In this document: positions 45,266-54,213 of the stretch, piece after piece
Numbering within the stretch: the first letter of the stretch is position 1
Layout: each line of letters begins with the position of its first letter
DNA from: Pseudomonas sp. CC6-YY-74
GTDB lineage: Bacteria > Pseudomonadota > Gammaproteobacteria > Pseudomonadales > Pseudomonadaceae
DNA length: 64,000 bases
Direction: 5' to 3'
Assembly: GCF_002025205.1 (NCBI RefSeq)
Contig: NZ_CP019947.1
Location: 4,316,001-4,380,000, forward strand
The notes under the pieces: generated by a model
Database searches by the model: none
What the model saw: only the letters and a program-made list of their open reading frames with translations
What the model was told of the DNA's origin: nothing
Program-made: the position numbers and the translations under genes

Positions 45266-46401
45266 GATGCCAGCAGCGAGACGGATTTGACCTGCACCCA
45301 CAGCGCCTGCTGCGCATGGATGCCCAGTTTGTCGAAGGAGTAGCGGGTGATGCGGGCGATCATCTGCTCATCGCCGACCCGCAGGCTGACCAGTATCTGC
45401 GCCTGATTCGCCAGCGTTAGCCAGTGTTCGACCCGGGCCGGCAGCAGGTTGAGCAGGCTGGTGTCCTGGGCCTTATGCAGGCTCAGGCTGACATCCCGCG
45501 CCTTGACCTTGACCCGCACCGGCTTGCCCGTGGCGAGGGGCGCATGGGTCAACTGCAACACGGCGTCGGTGCCACTCAGGCGGATGCTCAGCAGTCGATA
45601 GTCCGCCTCGTAGTGGCTGACGGTGCCATCGACCACGGCCTCGGCATCCTCCTCGAACAGGAAGGGCAGATCGCTCCTCAGCAGGGTTTCCTTCAGCGGC
45701 CCGCTGGCCTGCACCCGGCCTTCTTCGAGCACCACCAGGTGATCGGCCAGGCGCGCCACTTCGTCGGGGGAATGACTGACGTAGAGGATCGGGATGTCCA
45801 GTTCTTCGTGCAGGCGTTCCAGGTAGGGCAGCACCTCCAGCTTGCGCTTGAGGTCGAGCGAGGCCAGTGGTTCATCCAGCAGCAGCAGGCGTGGACTGGT
45901 CAGCAGGGCGCGGGCGATGGCCACCCGCTGGCGTTCGCCGCCGGAGAGGTTATCCGGCATGCGCTGCAGCAGATGACCGATGCCGAGCAGCTCGACCGCC
46001 TGTTCCAGCGGCACCCGTCGACTGTGGGCGGGGATGCGCTTAAGGCCGAACTCCAGGTTGCGCCGTACCGACAGGTGGGCGAACAGGTTGGCGTCCTGGA
46101 ACACATAACCCAGCGCGCGCTGGTGCGGCGCGATGAACTGGCCGCGGGCGCTGTCCTGCCACAGCTCGCCATTGACCTGCAGGTAACCGTCGGGCGCCTG
46201 ATCCAGGCCGGCGAAGCAGCGCAGGCAACTGGTTTTGCCCGAACCCGAGTGGCCGAACAGCGCGCTGATGCCGCGGCCGGGCAGGCTCAGGTCGACATCC
46301 AGGACAAAGCCGGGACGCTCGATCTTGAAGCGGGCGCGGATCAGGTTCTGCGCAGCCTGGGTCGGCGCCAGCGGCTTGCCGCTGAACAGTGTGTCGATCA
46401 T
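45259..46401 (-). CDS. modC: molybdate import ATP-binding protein ModC
   Basis: ATPase of the molybdate ABC importer (380 aa). It has Walker A FGHSGSGKTS with Lys56, Q loop YVFQDANLF, signature LSGGERQR, Walker B LLLLDEPLASLD and switch YVSHSPDEV. The C-terminal TOBE domain (VKARDVSLSLHKAQDTSLLN) is the ModC molybdate-binding extension. The true start is ATG 46401, overlapping the modB stop by one base; the frame remains open upstream inside modB. Confidence 0.95.
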   Translation of the reverse strand: MIDTLFSGKPLAPTQAAQNLIRARFKIERPGFVLDVDLSLPGRGISALFGHSGSGKTSCLRCFAGLDQAPDGYLQVNGELWQDSARGQFIAPHQRALGYVFQDANLFAHLSVRRNLEFGLKRIPAHSRRVPLEQAVELLGIGHLLQRMPDNLSGGERQRVAIARALLTSPRLLLLDEPLASLDLKRKLEVLPYLERLHEELDIPILYVSHSPDEVARLADHLVVLEEGRVQASGPLKETLLRSDLPFLFEEDAEAVVDGTVSHYEADYRLLSIRLSGTDAVLQLTHAPLATGKPVRVKVKARDVSLSLHKAQDTSLLNLLPARVEHWLTLANQAQILVSLRVGDEQMIARITRYSFDKLGIHAQQALWVQVKSVSLLASD

Positions 46402-47078
46402 TACCAGCCCTGCCTGCCGCGGCGGCCCGAGTAGAGCGCCAGCAATACGATGAAGGAGAACGCCAGCATGCCGCCGGCCAGCCAGTGGGCCTGGGCGTAC
46501 TCCATGGCTTCCACATGGTTGTAGATCTGCACCGAGGCCACCTGGGTCTTGCCGGGGATATTGCCGCCGATCATCAGCACCACGCCGAACTCGCCCACGG
46601 TGTGGGCGAAGCCGAGGATGGCCGCGGTCATGAAACCGGGCTTGGCCAGTGGCAGGACCACCGTGAAGAAGGTATCCCAGGGATTGGCGCGCAGCGTCGC
46701 CGCCGCCTCCAGCGGTGCGCGGCCGATGGCCTCGAAGGCGTTCTGCAGCGGTTGCACGACGAAGGGCAGCGAATAGAACACCGAGCCGATCACCAGCCCG
46801 GTGAAGGTGAAGGTCAGGGTGCCGAGGCCGAGGCTCTGGGTCAGCTGGCCGATCGCGCCGTGCGGGCCCATGCTCACCAGCAGGTAGAAACCGATCACCG
46901 TCGGCGGCAGCACCAGCGGCAGGGCGACGATGGCGCCGAGTGGCTTCTTCAGCCAGGAGTCGGTCTGCGCCAGCCACCAGGCGATGGGTGTGCCGATCAG
47001 CAACAGCAGCACGGTGGTCAGCGAGGCCAGCTGCAGGCTCAGCAGGACGGCGTTGAGGTCGGCTTGGGTGAGGGGCAT
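46401..47078 (-). CDS. modB: molybdate ABC transporter permease ModB
   Basis: A 225-aa inner-membrane permease with about five helices. It includes LIGTPIAWWLAQTDSWLKKP near the N-terminus and the EAA loop FEAIGRAPLEAAATLRANPW. It overlaps modC by one base and follows modA by 12 bases. Confidence 0.95.
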   Translation of the reverse strand: MPLTQADLNAVLLSLQLASLTTVLLLLIGTPIAWWLAQTDSWLKKPLGAIVALPLVLPPTVIGFYLLVSMGPHGAIGQLTQSLGLGTLTFTFTGLVIGSVFYSLPFVVQPLQNAFEAIGRAPLEAAATLRANPWDTFFTVVLPLAKPGFMTAAILGFAHTVGEFGVVLMIGGNIPGKTQVASVQIYNHVEAMEYAQAHWLAGGMLAFSFIVLLALYSGRRGRQGW

Positions 47079-47090
47079 CGCGGCGAACCC

Positions 47091-47849
47091 TTAGAGTTTA
47101 TAGCCGAAGGACGTGATGATGGCCGCGGCTTGCGGGCCTTTCAGGTACTCGATCAGGGCGCTGGCCGCGGGGTTATGTTCGCCCTGCTTGAGCAGCAACG
47201 CGTCCTGCTTGATCGGCTCGTACAGCTCATCAGGCACTGCCCAGGCCGAGCCGCTGCCGAGCTGGCCGTCCTGGTACACCTGCGACAGGGCGACGAAGCC
47301 CAATTCGGCATTGCCGGTCGATACGAACTGCAGCGTCTGGGTAATGCTCTGGCCCTCGACCAACTTGCTCTGCAGCGCTGCGCTCAAGCCGAGTTTATCC
47401 AGTACCTGGCTCGCGGCCAGGCCGTAAGGCGCGGCTTTCGGGTTGGCAATGGCCAGGTGCTTGAACTGGTTGGCCTTGAGCACCGCGGCGCTGCCGTCGA
47501 TGTAATCTGCCTTGGCCGACCACAGCACCAGGCTGCCAATCGCATAGGTGAAGCGCGAGCCGGCAACCCCAAGTCCTGCGCTTTCCAGCTTGGCCGGCGT
47601 GCTGGCGTCGGCGGCGAGGAACACCTCGAAAGGCGCGCCATTTTGAATCTGCGCATACAGCTGGCCGGTGGCCCCAAATGCCGCAACCAATGTGTGGCCG
47701 GTCGCTTTGGCAAACGCGGGGGCAATCGCCTGGATCGGCGCGGTGAAGTTGGCGGCCACGGCCACCTGCACTTCCTCGGCCAGCGCGCTGGCGCTGAAGG
47801 TCAGGCCGGCGAACAGCGCCAGGCATATTTGGGCGGCACGATTAGTCAT
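47091..47849 (-). CDS. modA: molybdate-binding periplasmic protein ModA
   Basis: The 252-aa periplasmic receptor of the molybdate importer. It has a signal peptide (MTNRAAQICLALFAGLTFSA, cleaved after ALA), then VQVAVAANFTAPIQAIAPAF, FGATGQLYAQIQNGAPFEVF and FLAADASTPAKLESAG, the oxyanion-binding segments. ATG 47849 gives the proper signal peptide. First gene of modABC, with the ModE-type palindrome about 50 bases upstream. Confidence 0.95.
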   Translation of the reverse strand: MTNRAAQICLALFAGLTFSASALAEEVQVAVAANFTAPIQAIAPAFAKATGHTLVAAFGATGQLYAQIQNGAPFEVFLAADASTPAKLESAGLGVAGSRFTYAIGSLVLWSAKADYIDGSAAVLKANQFKHLAIANPKAAPYGLAASQVLDKLGLSAALQSKLVEGQSITQTLQFVSTGNAELGFVALSQVYQDGQLGSGSAWAVPDELYEPIKQDALLLKQGEHNPAASALIEYLKGPQAAAIITSFGYKL

Positions 47850-47900
47850 CAGATGGCTCTTGGAACCTGGGTTTGCGGGCAACGCCTGGGCACTTTAGCG

Positions 47901-47942
47901 TGCGCCTAGCGCTATATACAGAGAAATATAGCGCTAGGCGCA
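47901..47942. promoter_or_regulatory. ModE-type operator upstream of modABC
   Basis: A perfect inverted repeat of 17 bp, TGCGCCTAGCGCTATAT and its exact complement, around an 8-base spacer (ACAGAGAA). The inner part CGCTATAT-N8-ATATAGCG fits the ModE recognition pattern known from E. coli. It lies 52-93 bases before the modA start, so binding would block or control the promoter when molybdate is plentiful. No modE gene is in the window. Confidence 0.8.
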
Positions 47943-48077
47943 AGTAGGTCGGAGGAGCAGCAAGCGTTGCTGTGTCGTTGCCCGCGCCGCGACTGTTCGG
48001 CCGCGGCGCTGGCTTGAGCGAAGGCGCTCGAACTCGCCGGTGAGAGACCTGACGTGAGCACCGAACCTAGGCGCGAT

Positions 48078-48704
48078 TCAGCCGCGACGCCAGACGCTGG
48101 CCAGCCAGGGCTGCTGGGCGCGCGGCAAACCGGGCGGGCGGTAGTAGTGTTGCAACTCGACGAAACCGGCGGCGCCGAGCAAGATTCGCCAGTTGCCCAG
48201 GTCGTAGTAGGCGCCGTAGCGGTCGCCGTTCCAGCCTTCCTGGTTGTCCCCGCGCGGGTTGGAGCTGAGCAGCACTGCGCCCGGTTTCAGCGCGGCGTAC
48301 AGCTGACCCAGCACCCGTGGCAGCGCCTGGCTGGGGATATGGAACAGCACGGCGTTGGCGAAGATGCCGTCGAACTGCGCGGCGGGTAGGTCGAGGGCGA
48401 GAAAGTCCTGTAGCCAGACCTCACAGCCGCTGTCGGCGCGGGCCATCTCGACGAAGCGCGGGCAGCCGTCCAGGCCGATGGCCGTGTGACCGAGGGCGCT
48501 GAAGGTGCGCAGATCGCGACCCGGGCCGCAGCCGAAATCGAGGATCCGGTAGGGCGCCTCGGCCTGAATATGGCCGAGCAGGGCGGCGATGTTCTGGCTG
48601 ACATCGTGATCGCGGGTGCCCTCGCGGAACGCTTCGGCGCCCTGCTGATAATGCTGCAGGGTGAGGGCGCTGATCCGGGCAAGTTCGTCGGCAGTCAGGG
48701 GCAT
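48078..48704 (-). CDS. class I SAM-dependent methyltransferase
   Basis: A 208-aa methyltransferase with the SAM-binding motif I ILDFGCGPGRDLRTF, acidic motif II in IGLDGCPRFVEMAR, and motif IV FDGIFANAVLFHIP. The C-terminal part with LSSNPRGDNQEGWNGDRYG is family-specific. Substrate unknown. AAGG precedes the ATG. It stands between the mod operon and chrA, facing neither as an obvious partner. Confidence 0.88.
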   Translation of the reverse strand: MPLTADELARISALTLQHYQQGAEAFREGTRDHDVSQNIAALLGHIQAEAPYRILDFGCGPGRDLRTFSALGHTAIGLDGCPRFVEMARADSGCEVWLQDFLALDLPAAQFDGIFANAVLFHIPSQALPRVLGQLYAALKPGAVLLSSNPRGDNQEGWNGDRYGAYYDLGNWRILLGAAGFVELQHYYRPPGLPRAQQPWLASVWRRG

Positions 48705-48951
48705 TGGGGTAAACCTTGGACAAGAGCAGAGCGCTATTAAAACCTATCTGCCGGTTTGCGGGCTCGGCGTGTGCCGCAAACGCCGGTTGATGAGGGTCGC
48801 GAGCAGGCAACACCGCTTGAGGGCGCGCATCGGTACGGCTCTGGCCGGGTAAATCAGCTAGCTGTTGGTGCTGTGGTGCTGTGCAATATCAGTCCGCCAG
48901 CGCTGCGCGTTATAGTGCTGCAGCCGTTTAACCCGAGTGGATGCACCGCCG

Positions 48952-50301
48952 ATGCCTACGCCGCCAGCCGAGCATGACACCCCGCAAGCCGTCAGCCTGG
49001 TCGAGGCCTTGCTGTTCTGGCTCAAGCTCGGCCTGATCAGCTTCGGTGGCCCGGCCGGGCAGATTGCGATCATGCACCAGGAGTTGGTCGAGAAGCGCCG
49101 CTGGCTGTCGGAGCGGCGGTTTCTGCATGCGCTGAACTACTGCATGCTGCTGCCCGGGCCTGAGGCGCAGCAGCTGGCCACCTATATCGGCTGGCTGATG
49201 CACCGCACCTGGGGCGGGGTGATCGCCGGGGTGCTGTTCGTGCTGCCGTCGCTGTTTATCCTGATTGGCCTGTCCTGGCTGTATATCGCCTTCGGCGATG
49301 TGCCGCTGGTGGCGGGGATCTTCTACGGGATCAAGCCGGCGGTAACCGCCATCGTCATGCAGGCGGCCTGGCGCATCGGCTCGCGGGCGCTGAAGAACAA
49401 CTGGCTGTGGGGCATCGCCGCGGCGTCCTTTGTCGCCATTTTTGTCCTCCATGTGCCGTTCCCGCTGATCGTGCTCGGCGCGGCGCTGCTCGGTTATGTC
49501 GGCGGGCGCCTGTTGCCGGACAAATTCAGCATTGGCGGCGGCCATGCGACTACGGATAAATCCTTCGGCCCGGCGCTGATCGATGACCACACCCCGACAC
49601 CGGCCCATGCGCGCTTTCGCGCCTCGCGGCTGGTCCTGATCGTGGCCGCCGGTGGCGTGCTCTGGTTGCTGCCAATGGGCCTGCTGACCTGGCTGTACGG
49701 CTGGGACGGTACCCTGACCCAGATGGGCTGGTTCTTCACCAAGGCCGCGTTGCTCACCTTCGGCGGCGCCTATGCGGTGCTGCCCTACGTCTACCAGGGC
49801 GCCATCGGTCATTACGGCTGGCTGACGCCGACGCAGATGATCGACGGCCTGGCGCTGGGCGAAACCACGCCGGGGCCGCTGATCATGGTGGTCGCCTTCG
49901 TCGCCTTCGTCGGCGCCTATGTGCAGCAGGTGTTCGGCCCCGAGCAGGTGTTTATCGCCGGCGCCCTGGCGGCGACCCTGGTCACCTGGTTCACCTTCCT
50001 GCCGTCGTTCCTGTTCATTCTCGCCGGCGGGCCGCTGGTGGAGTCGACCCACGGCGAGCTGAAGTTCACCGCGCCGCTGACCGGCATCACCGCCGCCGTG
50101 GTCGGGGTGATCCTCAACCTGGCGCTGTTCTTCGGTTACCACGTACTCTGGCCTGAGGGCTTCGGCGCTAGCTTCGACTGGCCCTCGGCGCTGATTGCCC
50201 TGGCGGCGGCGCTGGCGCTGTTCACGTACAAGCGCGGGGTGATCGAGGTGATCGGTGCCTGCGCGCTGGTGGGCTTGCTGGTGCATATGTTGCTGAACTG
50301 A
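48952..50301 (+). CDS. chrA: chromate transporter ChrA
   Basis: A 449-aa membrane protein of the long-chain CHR family, built from two homologous halves. The first has FWLKLGLISFGGPAGQIAIM and LLPGPEAQQLATYIGWLMH; the second has FFTKAALLTFGGAYAVLPYV and LALGETTPGPLIMVVAFVAF. Such proteins export chromate; a sulfate-like anion cannot be excluded. ATG 48952 is the cautious start; GTG 48937 is also in frame and neither has a clear ribosome-binding site. A rhodanese follows. Confidence 0.92.
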   Translation: MPTPPAEHDTPQAVSLVEALLFWLKLGLISFGGPAGQIAIMHQELVEKRRWLSERRFLHALNYCMLLPGPEAQQLATYIGWLMHRTWGGVIAGVLFVLPSLFILIGLSWLYIAFGDVPLVAGIFYGIKPAVTAIVMQAAWRIGSRALKNNWLWGIAAASFVAIFVLHVPFPLIVLGAALLGYVGGRLLPDKFSIGGGHATTDKSFGPALIDDHTPTPAHARFRASRLVLIVAAGGVLWLLPMGLLTWLYGWDGTLTQMGWFFTKAALLTFGGAYAVLPYVYQGAIGHYGWLTPTQMIDGLALGETTPGPLIMVVAFVAFVGAYVQQVFGPEQVFIAGALAATLVTWFTFLPSFLFILAGGPLVESTHGELKFTAPLTGITAAVVGVILNLALFFGYHVLWPEGFGASFDWPSALIALAAALALFTYKRGVIEVIGACALVGLLVHMLLN

Positions 50302-50319
50302 GCTGAGAGGAGGCACGCG

Positions 50320-50661
50320 ATGAACCGAATTTCGCTTTGCGAACTGACGGAGTGGCAAGCGGCCGGTCGGCAATTCACCTTGCTGGATGTGCGGCGCGCA
50401 CCTGCACGGCTGGCGGATGCCGCGACCATTGCCGGTGCGCAGTGGTTCGAGCCGGAGGCCGTGCTGAGCTGGAAAGAGCAGATTCCGCGGGATCGCCCGG
50501 TCATCCTGTTCTGCGCCAAGGGTCATGAAATCAGTCAGGGCATTGCCGCCATGCTGCAAGTCATGGGGCTGGATGCGCGCTACCTGATCGATGGCTATGC
50601 GGGCTGGCACGCCGCCGGCCAGCCCACCCAGAACCTGCCAATTCAGCCGGCTGCTGGCTAG
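50320..50661 (+). CDS. rhodanese-like sulfurtransferase
   Basis: A single-domain rhodanese of 113 aa, with TLLDVRRAPARLADA, the active-site loop CAKGHEISQG (Cys65) and IDGYAGWHAAGQP. It has a strong GAGGAGG-type site before the ATG and starts 18 bases after chrA, so the two are probably co-transcribed. The seven-residue loop with a Gly and Ser differs from classical CxxxxR/K; the sulfur acceptor is unknown, and a thiol or chromate-stress role is only inferred. Confidence 0.87.
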   Translation: MNRISLCELTEWQAAGRQFTLLDVRRAPARLADAATIAGAQWFEPEAVLSWKEQIPRDRPVILFCAKGHEISQGIAAMLQVMGLDARYLIDGYAGWHAAGQPTQNLPIQPAAG

Positions 50662-50665
50662 CGCA

Positions 50666-52018
50666 TCAGAGAAACCAGCGGTACTCCCGTGCACTCAGTT
50701 CATGCATGAAGGCCAGATGATCCTGGCGCTTGTTCTCGCAGTAGACCATGACGAACTCGCTGCCCAGGCCCTGGTTGACCTGCGGATGGCTCTGCATCGC
50801 CGCCACGGCGCTGAGCATGTCCTGGGGGAAGTCGATGCCGCTCTGGCGATTCTCGTTGAGCGGGGCGATAGGTTCGCGCTGGGCATCCAGGCCGTGCTCC
50901 ATGCCACTGAGGATCGCCGCCAGCACCAGGTAGGGATTGGCATCGGCGCCAGCCAGGCGGTGTTCGATACGCAAGTTCTTACCGTCTGACTCGGGAATAC
51001 GGATGCACGCATCGCGGTCTTCATAACCCCAGCTGGCGCGGCTGGCGGCGTTGACCATGGCGCCATAGCGGCGGTAGGCGTTGTGGTTGGCGGCGAAGAT
51101 CGGCATGCAGTGCGGCAGCAGCTCCAGGCAACCGGCCACGGCATGCCGTAGCGGGCGTTGTTCGTCTGCCGCCAGCAGGTTGTTGCCGGCGGCGTCGTAC
51201 AGGCTGACATGCACATGCATACCGCTGCCCGGCGCCTGCAGGTAGGGCTTGCTCATGAAACTGGCGCGATGGCCGTGCTTGAGCGCCACGCCACGGGTGC
51301 TGCGGCAGAACAGGGCGGCCCAGTCGGCGGCGCGCAGGCCGTCGTCGCAGTGGCCGAAGTTGATCTCGAACTGGCCGGGACCGAGTTCGGCGGTGATCAC
51401 GTTGGCGTCCACGCCCTGCTCATTGGCCGCTTCGACGATCTCATGCAGCACGTCGGAGAAGCGCGACAGGCGTTCGATGTGCATGTTCGGCTGGTCGTCG
51501 GCATCGCCGCACAGCGGGTCGCGTGGGAACTGCGGCAGGCCATCCTTGAGCGCGCGGTCGAACAGGTAGAACTCCAGCTCGAAGGCTACTACCGGGCGGA
51601 TGCCACGCTTGGCCAGGCGCCCAAGCACTTGCGCCAGCACCTCGCGCGGCTCGAATTCGATGGGCGCCGCGGTGCCATCGGAGCTGATCAGCATCTGCCC
51701 CAGCGGCTGCTTCTCCCAGCGTACCGGCTTGAGCGTACCGGGGATCAGCCGGCGCGGCGCATCCGGGTCGCCGTCGTTGAAGCAGTAGTCGCCGATCGGG
51801 TGCAGACCGCCCTGGGCGCCAAGCAACACGCAGTTCTGCGGGATCTTCAGCGGGCTACCGGCGGCGACCTTTTCCAGCATCTCGACGGGGTAACGCTTGC
51901 CATAGAAGTGCCCGGGAATGTCCAGGCTGATCAGGTCGACGTAACGCACGTCGGGGTGCTGGGTGCGGAAGGCGCGCACTTCGCTGAGCAGATCGGGGAA
52001 GCTATTTGTTGTTGTCAT
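50666..52018 (-). CDS. glutamine-synthetase family protein (second paralogue)
   Basis: A 450-aa GlnA/PuuA-type ligase. It has YVDLISLDIPGHFYGKRYP at the N-terminus, FELEFYLFD, ELGPGQFEINFGH, the catalytic APGSGMHVHVSLYD, and C-terminal LRIEHRLAGADANPYLVLAA. It differs clearly from the 35778-37142 paralogue, so it may accept a different amine. It is the last gene of a minus-strand set with an XRE-cupin regulator and a PuuB-like oxidase, which suggests gamma-glutamylation of a polyamine or amino alcohol. ATG 52018 (MTTTNSFPDL) was taken as start. Confidence 0.88.
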   Translation of the reverse strand: MTTTNSFPDLLSEVRAFRTQHPDVRYVDLISLDIPGHFYGKRYPVEMLEKVAAGSPLKIPQNCVLLGAQGGLHPIGDYCFNDGDPDAPRRLIPGTLKPVRWEKQPLGQMLISSDGTAAPIEFEPREVLAQVLGRLAKRGIRPVVAFELEFYLFDRALKDGLPQFPRDPLCGDADDQPNMHIERLSRFSDVLHEIVEAANEQGVDANVITAELGPGQFEINFGHCDDGLRAADWAALFCRSTRGVALKHGHRASFMSKPYLQAPGSGMHVHVSLYDAAGNNLLAADEQRPLRHAVAGCLELLPHCMPIFAANHNAYRRYGAMVNAASRASWGYEDRDACIRIPESDGKNLRIEHRLAGADANPYLVLAAILSGMEHGLDAQREPIAPLNENRQSGIDFPQDMLSAVAAMQSHPQVNQGLGSEFVMVYCENKRQDHLAFMHELSAREYRWFL

Positions 52019-52076
52019 ACGTAATGATCCTGCGGGCAATGGTGCTATTTCGCTGCGCCGTTGTAGGAGCGGCTGA

Positions 52077-52634
52077 CTAGCGGAAGACCCAGAGCACTCG
52101 AGTGGGTTGGTCGGTAAGGTTGGCGTAGCGAAACTGGCTATGCGGCGGTAGCTGGAAGCTGTCGTTGGGGCCGAGCGTCACGGCTTGCGGGTCGTCGCCG
52201 AGCCAGATGCTCAACTCGCCTTCGAGGACGAAACCACCCTGCTCGGAGCTGTCGTCCAGGTGCCCTGCGCCACTGCTGGCGCCTGGCGCGAGGTGGCTTT
52301 CGAGCATGGAGAAGCCGGCCGACATGCTCGGCGACACCAGCACGTCGGTGATGCCGCCGGCGTAATACAGGGTGCGCCGCTCGTCGGGGCGGGTCACCCA
52401 GCGCAGCGCGCGCGGCTTGCTCAGGCTGTAGAAATAGGTGGTCGGCACCCCCAGGGTTTCGCTGATCGCGGTGAGGTCAGCCACGGTGGGGCGCGACAGA
52501 CCGCGCTCGACCTGGGAGAGGAAACCCACCGAACGGTCGATGCGCTCGGCCAGCTCGCCGAGAGTGAGGTTCTTGTGCTTGCGCAGGTCGCGAATCAGGA
52601 TCGCCAGACCTTCGACTTCATCTTGCATGTCCAT
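52077..52634 (-). CDS. XRE-family regulator with cupin sensor domain
   Basis: A 185-aa repressor of the PuuR type. The N-terminal helix-turn-helix covers LTLGELAERIDRSVGFLSQV and ERGLSRPTVADL; the C-terminal cupin has SSEQGGFVLEGELSIWLGD. The small ligand would be a polyamine or its glutamyl derivative. The start MDMQDEVEG has AGGAA upstream. Its place between the oxidase and synthetase genes indicates local control of this module. Confidence 0.9.
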   Translation of the reverse strand: MDMQDEVEGLAILIRDLRKHKNLTLGELAERIDRSVGFLSQVERGLSRPTVADLTAISETLGVPTTYFYSLSKPRALRWVTRPDERRTLYYAGGITDVLVSPSMSAGFSMLESHLAPGASSGAGHLDDSSEQGGFVLEGELSIWLGDDPQAVTLGPNDSFQLPPHSQFRYANLTDQPTRVLWVFR

Positions 52635-52729
52635 GTTGAGTTCCTGTGAGGCTGTGGTCGGGTGAATGGCGCTTGTTGCATCCACCGGCTTTAGGCCGGA
52701 AACCCTTGGTGGTGTTCCGGCCTACGAAT

Positions 52730-54019
52730 TCAGACGATGTCGCGTAGCCGGTACCAGGCTTTACCCACCGCCTCCAGCGGCGCGGCGAGCAGAGCGCCGC
52801 CGGGGAAGCGTGGGTTGTTAATGGCCTGGTACAGCGCTAGCAGTTCGTCGTCGCCGAGGATCGCATCGCTCACCGCGCGGGCGCCGGCCAGGGTCGGCAG
52901 CACGCCGTGGCCGGAGAAACCCTGCAGCCAGTAGCGCTGGCCCTGGCGGCCGATATCCGGGGTGCGTTTCATGCTGACGTCGATATGCCCGCCCCAGGCG
53001 AACTCCAGTTCGACCCCACGCAGTTGCGGGAATACCCGCTCCAGGTAGGGCCGGGTGGCGCCGGCGACGTCCTTGGGGATACCGCCCAGGTAGGTGCAGC
53101 CGCCACCGAACAGCAGGCGGTGGTCCGGGGTCAGGCGAAAATAATCGGGGACGAACTGGTTGTCGATCACGCAGCTGTTGCGTGGCAGCAGCGAGCGTGC
53201 CAGTTCGGGATCGAGCGGCGCGGTGGCGACCTGATAGGAACCGACTGGCAGCAACCGATTGGCCAGCTGGCGATCCAGCCCATCGATATAGGCGTTGCAG
53301 GCCAGCACCAGCACATCGCTGGCTACTTCGCCCTGCTCGGTGCGTGCGACAAAGCCGGCGCTGGTTGGGTGGTAATCCAGCACCTGGCTCTGTTCGAAGA
53401 TCTGCCCGCCGGCCTGCTCGATGGCGCTGGCCAGACCCTGGGCCAGTTTCAGCGGATTGAGGTGGGCGGCCTCGGGGTCATAGAGTGCGGCCAGGTAGCG
53501 CGGGCTGGCGATCCACTCGGGCAGTTCCTCGCCCTCGATAAAACGCAGGTGTGGGTAGCCCCACTTCTCCACTGCTGCGTGCTGGGCTTCGCGCAGTTGC
53601 GCGATGCGCCGCTGTTGCACGGCGGCCCACAGGCTGCCGACCCGGTAATCGACGTCGAAGCCATGCCGTTGTGGCAGTTCGCGCAGCTCCGCGGCGGCCC
53701 AGCGCATGCTGTCCCACAGGCGGCGGGTGCGTTCCTGGCCAAGAGCCTGCTCCAGCGGCGGCATATCGCAGGACCAGCCGAGCAATGCCTGGCCACCATT
53801 GCGCCCGGAAGCGGCCCAGGCCACCCGGCTGGCTTCCAGCAGAATCACCCGCTTGCCGGCCCGGGCCAGGCGCAACGCCGTGTGCAGCCCGCTGAAGCCG
53901 GCGCCGATGATCAGCACGTCGCAGCTCAGGCGCTCCTGCAGGATTGGCCGCAACGCAAGCGGGCCGGGAAAGGTGCGGGCGTAGTAACTGGCGACATGCT
54001 GGGCGGACTGTTTGAACAT
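52730..54019 (-). CDS. PuuB-like FAD-dependent oxidase (second paralogue)
   Basis: A 429-aa DAO-family flavoenzyme. It has FAD-binding VLIIGAGFSGLHTALRLARA, VAWAASGRNGGQALLGWS, LLFGGGCTYLGGIPKD and the C-terminal YWLQGFSGHGVLPTLAG. It resembles gamma-glutamylputrescine oxidase and would act on the product of the neighbouring synthetase. ATG 54019 is chosen because GAGG lies just upstream; earlier ATGs fall within the AT-rich palindrome. First gene of the module. Confidence 0.88.
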   Translation of the reverse strand: MFKQSAQHVASYYARTFPGPLALRPILQERLSCDVLIIGAGFSGLHTALRLARAGKRVILLEASRVAWAASGRNGGQALLGWSCDMPPLEQALGQERTRRLWDSMRWAAAELRELPQRHGFDVDYRVGSLWAAVQQRRIAQLREAQHAAVEKWGYPHLRFIEGEELPEWIASPRYLAALYDPEAAHLNPLKLAQGLASAIEQAGGQIFEQSQVLDYHPTSAGFVARTEQGEVASDVLVLACNAYIDGLDRQLANRLLPVGSYQVATAPLDPELARSLLPRNSCVIDNQFVPDYFRLTPDHRLLFGGGCTYLGGIPKDVAGATRPYLERVFPQLRGVELEFAWGGHIDVSMKRTPDIGRQGQRYWLQGFSGHGVLPTLAGARAVSDAILGDDELLALYQAINNPRFPGGALLAAPLEAVGKAWYRLRDIV

Positions 54020-54028
54020 GGTGCGCCT

Positions 54029-54056
54029 CATGAAATTAAAATAATTAAATTTCATG
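54029..54056. promoter_or_regulatory. palindrome at the promoter of the second oxidase module
   Basis: CATGAAATT and AATTTCATG form a perfect 9-bp inverted repeat around a 10-base AT-rich spacer, only 10 bases before the oxidase start and overlapping its likely 5' leader. It is a candidate operator for the XRE-cupin regulator encoded in the same module; the match to any known PuuR site is not claimed. Confidence 0.6.
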
Positions 54057-54213
54057 AAAAAATACACTAATTAATTCATAAGGCCAAGCGGTTACCCCGC
54101 GTACGGGTCGGCTACCCGCCACTCACGGCTAGCCGATGCGTGCAATTGACCAGGCCAAAGGGCATTTAGCAGCGCCGGCCCAGGCGCTGCGCGCTGCTAT
54201 CAGCGGTGCTCGG

